Shown: positions 6,166-13,366, numbered from the stretch's first letter. The stretch is 14,125 nucleotides of DNA from Candidatus Omnitrophota bacterium (GCA_018399915.1 JAGYNW010000032.1:1-14125), one strand, 5' to 3'. Translations and numbers: made by a program. The notes: generated by a model from the letters alone, not told the origin.

Positions 6166-7233
6166 TTGTGGGTCTTGCAATTGAAAAAAAGAATTCATAG
6201 CGTTATCGCCAACTTTGATAAGTATGAAATAGACGCGTTTTTAGTCAGCCGGGATGTTAATATCCGCTATCTTACCGATTTCCCCGCCGAAGAATCTTAT
6301 CTTTTGATAACCCGGGAAAAAATATACTACATCACAGATTCCCGTTATTATTTGAATGCCAAAAATGTTTTAAAGAATTTTATCGTTAAATGCGCTAAAG
6401 GTTCTCTGTTTGATGAGATCGCTTCTCTGGTTGTTTCTTTGAACGTGAAAGTACTAGGCATCAATGAACGGCATATTAAACTCTTTGAACACAAGATATT
6501 AAAGGCGAAGTTAAAACGCAAGGTCAAGCTATCCGGCATCAGTTATTTTATCGAAAGCCAAAGGATGATCAAAGACAGACAAGAGTTACCGTTGATCCGT
6601 AAGGCGCTTTCCTACCATAAACAGGCGCATGCTTTCCTGAAAAAAATGATCAAGCCGGGGAGGACAGAACAGGAGGTTTTGCGGCGTTTGGAGGATTTCG
6701 TAAGGACAAAAGGTGTCTCTTTTTCTTTTTCTCCCATCATTGCTTCAGGTGTCAATTCTTGTTTTCCACATGCCCGCATTACCCAAAGAAAAATACGAAA
6801 AAATGACATGGTTCTCGTCGACATGGGTATTGATTATAAAGGTTACAAGTCCGACTTGACACGCATGTTCTTTTTAGGTAGAATACCCAAATCTATTCGG
6901 GAAATATATGATTTTGTTTCTCAGGCGCAGCAGGAATCTTTGCGCATAATTAAAGCGGGGGCCCCTATCAGCCTGGCGGATAAAGTCGCCCGTGATTTTT
7001 TCGCGCGGCAGAAGATAGACAAAAATTTTACTCACGCGCTAGGTCATGGGGTAGGAATGGAAGTCCATGAAATACCTAGGGTTTCCTCAAAAAATAAAGA
7101 TTTTTTGCAGGAAGGTATGGTCATAACCGTAGAACCTGGCGTCTATTTCCCGAATCAGTTTGGCATTCGACTCGAAGAAATGGTGCTCGTAAAAAAACAA
7201 GGATGTGAGTTGTTAAGTGACAATATCAATTAA
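6166..7233 (+). CDS. M24 family Xaa-Pro aminopeptidase/dipeptidase
   Basis: A cytosolic dinuclear metallopeptidase that cleaves bonds before or after proline in short peptides. The N-terminal creatinase-like domain covers about residues 8-130 and the pita-bread catalytic domain about 140-348. All five metal ligands are visible: Asp219 (VLVDMG), Asp230 (KSDLTR), His294 (LGHGVG), Glu323 (TVEPG) and Glu337 (GIRLEEM). His202 (CFPHA) and His301 (VHEIP) are also conserved. The start is unsettled: TTG at 6166 gives MWVLQLKKRI but sits only three bases from AAAGGA (6157-6162), while TTG at 6175 is twelve bases away. The 3' end overlaps efp by 17 bases. A pepQ-like gene beside efp is a recurrent arrangement (yqhT-efp in Bacillus). 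Confidence 0.93.
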   Translation: MWVLQLKKRIHSVIANFDKYEIDAFLVSRDVNIRYLTDFPAEESYLLITREKIYYITDSRYYLNAKNVLKNFIVKCAKGSLFDEIASLVVSLNVKVLGINERHIKLFEHKILKAKLKRKVKLSGISYFIESQRMIKDRQELPLIRKALSYHKQAHAFLKKMIKPGRTEQEVLRRLEDFVRTKGVSFSFSPIIASGVNSCFPHARITQRKIRKNDMVLVDMGIDYKGYKSDLTRMFFLGRIPKSIREIYDFVSQAQQESLRIIKAGAPISLADKVARDFFARQKIDKNFTHALGHGVGMEVHEIPRVSSKNKDFLQEGMVITVEPGVYFPNQFGIRLEEMVLVKKQGCELLSDNIN

Positions 7234-7783
7234 TCAAATTTCAACCGGGATTGCGCTCCGCATAAATGATGCTGTTTTTGTGATAACTGATTATGATCAT
7301 GTCAAGCCAGGCAAAGGAAGTGCATTTGTCAGGCTTAAGCTGAAAAATATTAAGACTCAGCAGGTTTTGGAACGCACGTTTAAGACCGCCGATAAGTTGG
7401 AAGACGTGCCATTGGAGGAGAAACCCCTTCAATACCTCTACCAATCAGGTTCCTCCTATCATTTTATGGACCATGATACGTATGAAGAGGTAATGGTTTC
7501 TCAAGATTTCTTGGCGGAGAGCATTCCTTTTTTACAAGATAATATTGAGGTTACGGGTCTCAGTGTGGACGGGGAAATTTTAAAGATTAATTTGCCGATC
7601 TTTATTGAAGCGGAAATCAGCTACACGGAACCCGGATTTAAAGGAGATTCTTCTAAGGCCGTAATGAAGGCCGCTCAGATTGAAACAGGGGCGACAATAC
7701 AGGTTCCTTTGTTTATCGAAATAGGCGATAAAATTAAAATTGATACTCGAACAGGGGGATATGTCGAAAGGGTGAAAAAATGA
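7217..7783 (+). CDS. efp: Elongation factor P
   Basis: EF-P binds between the P and E sites of stalled ribosomes and speeds peptide-bond formation at polyproline stretches. The 188-residue protein has the KOW-like N-domain with HVKPGKGSAFVRLKLKN (28-44), the OB domains, and the C-terminal signature region PGFKGDSS...GATIQVPLFIEIGDKIKIDTRTGGY. Lys33, in the tip loop KPGKG, aligns with the lysine that EpmA beta-lysylates in E. coli; no epmA or epmB is visible in the window. The GTG start at 7217 lies inside the peptidase gene (17-base overlap). The stop overlaps the accB start as ATGA, so peptidase, efp and accB are likely translated in a coupled manner. Confidence 0.97.
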   Translation: MTISINQISTGIALRINDAVFVITDYDHVKPGKGSAFVRLKLKNIKTQQVLERTFKTADKLEDVPLEEKPLQYLYQSGSSYHFMDHDTYEEVMVSQDFLAESIPFLQDNIEVTGLSVDGEILKINLPIFIEAEISYTEPGFKGDSSKAVMKAAQIETGATIQVPLFIEIGDKIKIDTRTGGYVERVKK

Positions 7784-8235
7784 ATTTTAAAGAAATCCGA
7801 CAAATGGTCAATCTCATGAATGAAAATGACATTATGGAGATTGAGGTTGAAAGAGAAGGAACAAAAGTTAAGATCAAAAAATCTTATGCCGAGGCACAAC
7901 CGCAGGTCATCACTCAGCAGGTGCAACCCCGGAGGGACGCACAGCAACTGGCTCAAGAGGAGGATCAAACGAAATCCGTAGCCGCTAGTTCTAACCGGAT
8001 CGAGGTCAAATCACCCATGGTCGGGACTTTTTATCGGGCGCCATCCCCGGATGCCGCGCCTTATGTCGATATCGGACAAGTGATCGAAGTCGGTCAAGTT
8101 TTGTGTATCGTTGAGGCAATGAAATTGATGAATGAGATCAAATCTGAAGTCCGGGGCAAAATTGTTGAGATCCCTGCAGAAAATACTCACCCAGTTGAGT
8201 TCGGACAAGTTTTGTTTACGGTAGAGCCTGTATAA
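7780..8235 (+). CDS. accB: Biotin carboxyl carrier protein of acetyl-CoA carboxylase
   Basis: AccB carries biotin between the biotin carboxylase and carboxyltransferase halves of acetyl-CoA carboxylase, which makes malonyl-CoA for fatty-acid synthesis. The 151-residue protein has an N-terminal helical segment (1-34), a Gln/Ala/Pro-rich flexible linker (about 35-73), and the biotinyl domain (about 74-150). The biotinylated lysine is Lys115 in EAMKLMNEI. SPMVGTFYRAPSP (78-90) and the 'thumb' region (DAAPYVDIGQ) are typical of bacterial BCCP. The start overlaps the efp stop (ATGA at 7780-7783). accC follows after an 87-base gap that holds a hairpin. The carboxyltransferase genes accA and accD are not in the window. 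Confidence 0.97.
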   Translation: MNFKEIRQMVNLMNENDIMEIEVEREGTKVKIKKSYAEAQPQVITQQVQPRRDAQQLAQEEDQTKSVAASSNRIEVKSPMVGTFYRAPSPDAAPYVDIGQVIEVGQVLCIVEAMKLMNEIKSEVRGKIVEIPAENTHPVEFGQVLFTVEPV

Positions 8236-8268
8236 ACTTGTAAAATTTTTCATATAAACTCATTTGGC

Positions 8269-8292
8269 TGGCGGATACGCAATCGCGTGCCA
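8269..8292 (+). promoter_or_regulatory. Bulged hairpin in the accB-accC gap
   Basis: ACGC (8277-8280) pairs with GCGT (8285-8288) around the loop AATC. Below a GGAT bulge (8273-8276) on the 5' side, TGGC (8269-8272) pairs with GCCA (8289-8292). The eight G/C-rich pairs stand out in an A/T-rich spacer, 30 bases before the accC ATG. There is no T-run, so it is not a terminator. A leader or mRNA-processing element is possible. Confidence 0.35.
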
Positions 8293-8322
8293 TGTGAACC
8301 TAATCTACTCAAATATATTATT

Positions 8323-9702
8323 ATGTTTTCTAAAATTTTAATTGCTAATCGTGGGGAAATTGCCCTAAGGATCATCAGGGCATGCCGTGAACTTAATATT
8401 AAAACCGTTGCTGTATTTTCTGAAGCTGACAGGGACTCTCTTCATGTGAGATTTGCTGATGAGTCTGTATGTATCGGGCCGCATTCAAGTACGGAGAGTT
8501 ATTTGAATATTCCTTCCATAATTTCAGCCGCAGAGATTAGTGATGTCGAAGCTATCCATCCGGGATATGGCTTTTTAGCTGAAAACGCGCATTTTGCGGA
8601 AGTTTGTGAATCCTGCAATGTCACTTTCATAGGACCGGATCCACAGACGATAATAGCCATGGGTGATAAGGTCATCGCCAGAGAAACTATGAGGAAAATG
8701 GGAGTCCCTTTGACGCCTGGGGGCAAAGGAGTTATCGCCAATAAGGAAGAGGCATTAAAGGTGGCCAAAAAGATTAAGTATCCTGTGATCCTTAAAGCAG
8801 CCGCGGGTGGTGGGGGTAAAGGCATGCGTGTTTGCCACAATGATATGGCTTTGGTCAGCGCGTTCGCGATAGCGCAGAATGAGGCGGAAGTGAATTTCGG
8901 CAACCCGGATCTTTACATCGAAAAATATTTAGAAGGGCCACGGCATATCGAATTTCAGATAATGGCGGATAATTACGGTAATGTTATCCATCTTGGAGAA
9001 AGGGACTGTAGTATTCAGCGGAGGCATCAGAAGCTTTTGGAAGAATCACCCTCCCCGGCCGTGAGCGCGAAATTACGGAAAAAAATGGGGGATGTCGCTG
9101 TCAAAGCGGCTAAGGCCGTGGATTATAAAGGAGTGGGAACTATTGAATTCTTATTGGACGCGGAGCAAAACTTTTACTTTATGGAAATGAATACACGGGT
9201 CCAAGTGGAGCATCCGGTCACGGAAATGGTCACCGGCATTGATATCGTAAAGGAACAGATCAAGATCGCGGCTGGACAGAAACTGAAGATCAAACAGGAT
9301 GATGTAAAGATAACGGGGGCTTCGATCGAGTGCCGCATAAACGCCGAAGATCCGACGAATAATTTTATGCCATCTCCGGGAAGGATCGAGGAGTTGAATC
9401 TTCCGGGTGGTAACGGGATAAGGGTTGACACGCATATTTACCCTGGATATATGATCAGTCCGTATTATGATTCCATGATGGCCAAATTAATATCTTATGG
9501 GCGAAACCGTCAGGAAGCGATCAATGTCATGAAAAGGGCATTGGAAGAATTTTATGTAAGCCCGATCAAAACAACGATAGGTTTTCATAGCGAAATTTTA
9601 AGAAATCCTCTGTTTGAGCAAGGGGATGTTACAACGCTTTTCTTGGAAAAATATATGAAAAGTGATGGGAGGGGGACAGATGATGCAGGGAAACACCATT
9701 GA
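8323..9702 (+). CDS. accC: Biotin carboxylase subunit of acetyl-CoA carboxylase
   Basis: AccC uses ATP and bicarbonate to carboxylate biotin on AccB. From ATG 8323 the protein has 459 residues, near the usual 450. It opens with the canonical MFSKILIANRGEIALRI; the N-domain ends near PGYGFLAEN (80-88). The ATP-grasp region shows MGDK (Lys116), LKAAAGGGGKGM (157-168, Gly-rich loop), and RDCSIQRRHQKLLEE (227-241). The catalytic segment MEMNTRVQVEHPVTE (287-301) holds Glu288, Asn290 and Arg292. The frame is open to a GTG at 8287, but that would add 12 residues atypical of the family. No Shine-Dalgarno precedes 8323. The 3' end overlaps the Asp23 gene by about 23 bases. Confidence 0.97.
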   Translation: MFSKILIANRGEIALRIIRACRELNIKTVAVFSEADRDSLHVRFADESVCIGPHSSTESYLNIPSIISAAEISDVEAIHPGYGFLAENAHFAEVCESCNVTFIGPDPQTIIAMGDKVIARETMRKMGVPLTPGGKGVIANKEEALKVAKKIKYPVILKAAAGGGGKGMRVCHNDMALVSAFAIAQNEAEVNFGNPDLYIEKYLEGPRHIEFQIMADNYGNVIHLGERDCSIQRRHQKLLEESPSPAVSAKLRKKMGDVAVKAAKAVDYKGVGTIEFLLDAEQNFYFMEMNTRVQVEHPVTEMVTGIDIVKEQIKIAAGQKLKIKQDDVKITGASIECRINAEDPTNNFMPSPGRIEELNLPGGNGIRVDTHIYPGYMISPYYDSMMAKLISYGRNRQEAINVMKRALEEFYVSPIKTTIGFHSEILRNPLFEQGDVTTLFLEKYMKSDGRGTDDAGKHH

Positions 9703-10081
9703 CTTTGGGTCAGTACAAATCCATAAGACAGTACTTGAGGAGATTGTGCAATCGGTCATTGACAAGATAGATGGGGTCCAGTTGGACAGGGATTTCATCG
9801 GCAAGAAGCTGTTTACTTTTTGGAGCCAGCGTAATCGTTCGGGGATTGATATTAAAGTGGAGGCTGATCAAGGAGTTTCTATTGATCTAAGGGTGCAAAT
9901 TTGTTATGGAAAAAATATTCCCTCTATTGCGACAGAGGTTCAGGATGCGGTCAAAACAGCGATTGAGCAGACAGTGGATATTAATTTAAAAGGTATTAAT
10001 GTTAATGTCCAGGGCATGACCAAAGCAAAGAAGACATTGAAAAAAGAAACAAAGAAAGAACCCGAAAAGTCCTTGGAGTAA
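9680..10081 (+). CDS. Asp23/Gls24 family envelope-stress response protein
   Basis: A 133-residue soluble protein. The Asp23 pattern is clear: FGSVQIHKTVLEEIVQSVI at the start, then GVSIDLRVQICYGKNIP, IATEVQDAVKTAIEQ and GINVNVQGM. It ends in a Lys/Glu-rich tail. In Staphylococcus aureus Asp23 is a membrane-associated protein linked to cell-wall stress and is held at the membrane by AmaP; the equivalent anchor is encoded 74 bases downstream here. Its place right after accBC matches yqhY in Bacillus, where loss disturbs acetyl-CoA carboxylase control. The frame opens at GTG 9662, but GGGAGGGGGA (9667-9676) is the ribosome site and points to ATG 9680 or 9683. The start overlaps accC. Confidence 0.87.
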   Translation: MMQGNTIDFGSVQIHKTVLEEIVQSVIDKIDGVQLDRDFIGKKLFTFWSQRNRSGIDIKVEADQGVSIDLRVQICYGKNIPSIATEVQDAVKTAIEQTVDINLKGINVNVQGMTKAKKTLKKETKKEPEKSLE

Positions 10082-10155
10082 AGGGATGACAGGAGCAGGG
10101 ATTTCTTTGCATCTTTTTGAAAAAGAGGCTTTACGATAAACCAAGGGAGGAAATC

Positions 10156-10770
10156 ATGAAAATCTTTTTGCGAGTAGGGGCTTTTATTTATGTGGCGATG
10201 GTGTTATCGCTTTGTTGTTTGATCTTTTTTTATGTCTTTGGGATTTTTGACATTGATTATGTTATGGATTATCTCAAGATCTATTCCCTCCAAGATGAAT
10301 ATGTGCTGGCCATAGGCATCATTCTGGGTGTCCTCATGTTTTTGACCATTCTTTTTTATCGTATTTTCTTAGCAAGTTTCCAACAAGATAAAGTCATTGC
10401 GTTTGATAATCCCTCAGGCCGGGTCAGTGTTTCTTTGCTTGCCCTGGAGGATCTGGTCAAACGGAAGGTCAGTAAGCTCTATCAGGTGCGTGATGTCAAG
10501 ACCAAGATTCGAGCTGCCGGCCGACGTGGTTTACAGGTAAAGATAACCCTTGTCATTTGTGCGGAAGGCCATATTCCTGATATAACGTCAGAAGTTCAGG
10601 ACATGGTTAAGAATAAAATCCAGGATGTGATCGGATTGGATGAAGCGGTTAATATTTATGTTTATATCGGGAAGATCCTTCCGGATGAATCGCATTCGCG
10701 CCAAATACATAAAGAAGAGGACGACAACAAATCCGAGCCGAATATTCCCTTTCAGGGCTATAGGGCTTAA
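10156..10770 (+). CDS. AmaP-like alkaline-shock membrane anchor protein
   Basis: The 204-residue protein has two N-terminal membrane helices (about 5-29 and 49-72) joined by a short loop. A cytoplasmic Asp23-like domain follows (about 80-173) and a charged tail (DESHSRQIHKEEDDNKSE). The segment GHIPDITSEVQDMVKNKI resembles NIPSIATEVQDAVKTAI of the Asp23 protein upstream, so the two are related and probably interact, as AmaP and Asp23 do in Staphylococcus. The start is ATG 10156, five bases after AGGGAGG (10144-10150), which rules out the TTG at 10117 in the same frame. The family is best known from Gram-positive bacteria; this copy sits in a genome with LPS genes. Confidence 0.83.
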   Translation: MKIFLRVGAFIYVAMVLSLCCLIFFYVFGIFDIDYVMDYLKIYSLQDEYVLAIGIILGVLMFLTILFYRIFLASFQQDKVIAFDNPSGRVSVSLLALEDLVKRKVSKLYQVRDVKTKIRAAGRRGLQVKITLVICAEGHIPDITSEVQDMVKNKIQDVIGLDEAVNIYVYIGKILPDESHSRQIHKEEDDNKSEPNIPFQGYRA

Positions 10771-10785
10771 CCAAAGGATGGGATA

Positions 10786-11811
10786 ATGAAAAAAATTGGC
10801 ATCTTAACAGGGGGCGCAGATTGTCCTGGCTTGAATTCTGTTATCCGGGCAGTGGTTGTCAAGTGCCTTCAGGAAGGCATTGTGGTCACCGGGGTAAAAA
10901 ACGGTTGGAGTGGTCTTATTGATAATGACATGAAGGTTTTGGACCTACGGTTAACCTCAGGGATTCTTGATCGCGGCGGGACCATTTTGGGGACCAGCCG
11001 TTATGTCCCACCCCTGGATAAAGAAAAAGAAAAGATTATCGCGGAAAATTACAAACGTTCTGGGATGGATGCCTTGATAACGGTCGGGGGAGAAGATACC
11101 CTTAAGATCGCTTTAAGTTTATTCGAAAATTATAATATGCCGATTGTGGGGGTTCCCAAATCTATTGATAATGAATTGTATGGGACGGATTATACGTTCG
11201 GCTTCGATACCGCGGTTAATGTCGGCACCGAATGTATCGACCGTTTGCATACCACGGCAGAAAGTCATCACCGCATCATTGTTATTGAGGTCATGGGAAG
11301 GCACAGTGGATGGATCGCGGTCCAATCCGGCATTGCGGGGGGTGCGGATATTATTTTAGTACCTGAGATCCCCATAGATATAGAGAAGGTTTGTAAAATA
11401 TTGAAATTGCGTCATCAAAGGGGAAAAACCTTCAGTATTATTGTTGTTTCCGAGGGCGCGCGGGTGAGTGGATACTCGTTTCAAGAGGATAGTGATATTG
11501 ATAAGCGTAAAGCCCTTTTAGGTAATATCGGTGAGTTTTTAGCTGATCTGATTGAAGATAAGACTGGCTATGAAACACGGGTCAGTGTTTTAGGGAATAT
11601 TCAAAGAGGCGGCACGCCGACAGCCTTTGACCGTGTTTTGGGTACCCGATTCGGTTTTAAGGCCGTGGAATTGGTTAAGGAAGGGAACTTCGGAAAAATG
11701 GTAAGCCTGCATTCCAATAAGATTAAATCAACGGAGATTGAGAAAGCGATTAAAAGACGTAAAGCCATTGATGATGACCTTTATGAGATCGTTAAGGCTT
11801 TTGGTATTTAG
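10786..11811 (+). CDS. 6-phosphofructokinase, probably pyrophosphate-dependent
   Basis: The enzyme phosphorylates fructose 6-phosphate at C1. The 341-residue protein has ILTGGADCPGLN (6-17), DRGGTILGTSR (62-72), VEVMGR-type IEVMGRHSGW (167-176) for substrate binding, VVSEGA, and LGNIQRGGTPTAFDR. ATP-dependent PFKs carry GGDGS and PGTIDND. Here the loops read GGEDT (101-105) and PKSIDNE (124-130). Asp104 and Lys125 occupy the two positions that in studied families favour pyrophosphate over ATP, so a reversible PPi-PFK (Pfp-type, group III) is predicted. The catalytic Asp128 is kept; the later Asp of TIDND is Glu130. GGATGGG precedes the ATG closely. gmhA begins 14 bases downstream, which suggests a shared transcript. 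Confidence 0.9.
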   Translation: MKKIGILTGGADCPGLNSVIRAVVVKCLQEGIVVTGVKNGWSGLIDNDMKVLDLRLTSGILDRGGTILGTSRYVPPLDKEKEKIIAENYKRSGMDALITVGGEDTLKIALSLFENYNMPIVGVPKSIDNELYGTDYTFGFDTAVNVGTECIDRLHTTAESHHRIIVIEVMGRHSGWIAVQSGIAGGADIILVPEIPIDIEKVCKILKLRHQRGKTFSIIVVSEGARVSGYSFQEDSDIDKRKALLGNIGEFLADLIEDKTGYETRVSVLGNIQRGGTPTAFDRVLGTRFGFKAVELVKEGNFGKMVSLHSNKIKSTEIEKAIKRRKAIDDDLYEIVKAFGI

Positions 11812-11825
11812 GAAGGCTCAAAGGC

Positions 11826-12389
11826 ATGAAGAAAAACATTGTGCGGCTCTTTCAGGAGTCGATTCATATTAAAGAGGAGGCCTTGCAGGCGAATTTGGAG
11901 TCGATCGAGAATGGTGTTGCCATGATCAAACAGGCCTTTGAAAAAGGCCATCGATTATTCCTTTTTGGCAATGGCGGTTCGGCCGCGGATAGTCAGCATA
12001 TCGCGGCGGAATTCATCGGTCGATTTCAGAAAGAAAGGAAATCCTTGCCAGCGATCGCCTTGACCACGGACACCTCTATCATTACAGCCTTAGGCAATGA
12101 TTACAGCTTTGATATTATTTTTTCCAGGCAACTTGAGGGATTAGCCTCTACCGGGGATATCGCTTGGGGCTTATCGACCAGCGGGAACTCCTCAAATGTT
12201 ATTGAGGGTATAAAAACGGCGAAAAGATTAGGCCTGGCGACAGTGTCTTTTACAGGAGGCGACGGAGGAGATTTGGCCAAGTTAACGGATGTGAGCATCA
12301 AGGTTCCCTCTAAGGTTACCGCAAGAGTTCAGGAAGCACATATTTGCATGGCGCATATCATTTGTGATCTTGTGGAATCCTTTTTTTAA
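11826..12389 (+). CDS. gmhA: Phosphoheptose isomerase
   Basis: GmhA converts sedoheptulose 7-phosphate to D-glycero-D-manno-heptose 7-phosphate, the first step of ADP-heptose synthesis for LPS inner core. The 187-residue protein is a single SIS domain. The zinc/catalytic residues seen in E. coli GmhA (His61, Glu65, Gln172, His180) have counterparts at His58 and Glu62 (SQHIAAEF) and at Gln169 and His177 (VQEAHICMAHII). The phosphate loops FGNGGSAAD (47-55) and STSGNSSNV (117-125) are intact, as is TTDTSIITALGND. DiaA is a non-enzymatic relative, but the full metal set argues for GmhA. The heptose-1-phosphate adenylyltransferase gene follows after 32 bases, so two steps of one pathway are adjacent. 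Confidence 0.94.
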   Translation: MKKNIVRLFQESIHIKEEALQANLESIENGVAMIKQAFEKGHRLFLFGNGGSAADSQHIAAEFIGRFQKERKSLPAIALTTDTSIITALGNDYSFDIIFSRQLEGLASTGDIAWGLSTSGNSSNVIEGIKTAKRLGLATVSFTGGDGGDLAKLTDVSIKVPSKVTARVQEAHICMAHIICDLVESFF

Positions 12390-12421
12390 TCTTTGATCAT
12401 AACCGACAGGTTTTAACGATT

Positions 12422-12907
12422 GTGAAGACACAACAAAAAATCGTAACATTGGGTTCGTTGAAAAAAAAGATTCCGGGTTGGCAAAAGGAAGATAAAAAAA
12501 CCGCCCTTACAAATGGGTGTTTTGATGTTTTGCATTATGGACATGTGGCTTATTTACAAAAAGCCAAGAAGGCCAACAGGATCTTGATTGTAGGCCTTAA
12601 TAGTGATAAATCTGTGCGCAGGATTAAGGGGCCACAGCGGCCTATTAATACCCAGGAGAAACGGGCAGGGGTCTTGGCTGCTTTGGCGTGTGTGGATCAG
12701 GTTGTGATATTTGAAGAGGATGATCCCAGGCATTTGATCCAAGCGCTTAAGCCGGATATTTATATTAAGGGTGCGGATTGGAAACGTAAGGGTGTGATCG
12801 GGAGTGAATTTATTAAGCAGTATGGCGGCAAGATAGAATTCATCGATTTTGAAAAGGGATTGTCTTCGAGCCGAATGATTGATCGGATAATCAAATCGCA
12901 TGGATGA
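12422..12907 (+). CDS. D-glycero-beta-D-manno-heptose 1-phosphate adenylyltransferase, single domain
   Basis: This 161-residue cytidylyltransferase-fold protein corresponds to the C-terminal (RfaE2) domain of E. coli HldE and makes ADP-heptose from heptose 1-phosphate and ATP. Motifs are ALTNGCFDVLHYGHVAYL with the HxGH signature at 38-41, VGLNSDKSVRRIKG (57-70), KPDIYIKGADW (110-120) and LSSSRMID (147-154), the last matching the SSTxII nucleotide site. The kinase half (HldA/RfaE1) and the phosphatase GmhB are not fused or nearby, so the pathway is split in this genome. GTG 12422 is the start; its ribosome site is poor (ACAGG about 12 bases away). FMN or glycerol-3-phosphate cytidylyltransferases share the fold, but the gmhA neighbour supports the heptose role. 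Confidence 0.92.
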   Translation: MKTQQKIVTLGSLKKKIPGWQKEDKKTALTNGCFDVLHYGHVAYLQKAKKANRILIVGLNSDKSVRRIKGPQRPINTQEKRAGVLAALACVDQVVIFEEDDPRHLIQALKPDIYIKGADWKRKGVIGSEFIKQYGGKIEFIDFEKGLSSSRMIDRIIKSHG

Positions 12908-12952
12908 TTTTTGCGGTTCTGGAAAAGGGAGCGTGGAGCCAGGAAAAATCTC

Positions 12953-13366
12953 ATGAGCATAGATCAAAAAGGTTTATACAGAGTCCTGGATGCGAATTTT
13001 AACCGGACAAAAGAGGGTTTACGTGTTTGCGAAGATGTCAGCCGTTTCATTTTTGATAATAAGACTTTGACCAGGCAGTATAAGGAGATCAGGCACCGGC
13101 TGACAGCTACGGTCAGTTCTTTGAATATAATGAAGCTAGTGCAATCCCGCGGGATCGAGAGGGATGTGGGCAAGGCCTCCGTTGCAGCTGAACTCAAAAG
13201 AGCGGATGTGACGGATATTTTTTATGCCAATTCGCAAAGGGTCAAAGAGTCGATGAGGGTGTTGGAGGAATTTGCGAAATTGGTTGATGCCAAGATCTCC
13301 GCTCAATTGAAAGACATGCGGTACAAAGTTTATGCGATCGAAAAGAAAATGCTTAAAGAATTCTAA
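12953..13366 (+). CDS. thiD2: ThiD2-family hydroxymethylpyrimidine-phosphate kinase, unfused
   Basis: The 137-residue helical protein matches the ThiD2 family (about 130 residues, unrelated to classical ThiD), which phosphorylates HMP-phosphate to the diphosphate for thiamin synthesis. ThiD2 is often the N-terminal part of a ThiD2-ThiE fusion. Visible signatures are YRVLDANFNRTKEGLRVCED (9-28), RHRL, RGIERDVGK, and the closing YANSQRVKESMRVLEEFAK. The start ATG 12953 has AGGA (12941-12944) eight bases away; the frame is open to TTG 12911, but that extension (MRFWKRERGARKNL) does not belong to the family. The last 35 bases overlap thiE in another frame. No classical thiD is present in the window. 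Confidence 0.85.
   Translation: MSIDQKGLYRVLDANFNRTKEGLRVCEDVSRFIFDNKTLTRQYKEIRHRLTATVSSLNIMKLVQSRGIERDVGKASVAAELKRADVTDIFYANSQRVKESMRVLEEFAKLVDAKISAQLKDMRYKVYAIEKKMLKEF

Noticed and set aside
8238..8258. TTGTAA and TATAAA in the accB-accC gap as a promoter
   Set aside because: The spacer would be only nine bases, far below the 16-18 needed, and no better -35 lies upstream.
8499..8903. A 134-codon minus-strand frame opposite accC
   Set aside because: It covers conserved biotin-carboxylase sequence; its composition is that of an antisense reading.
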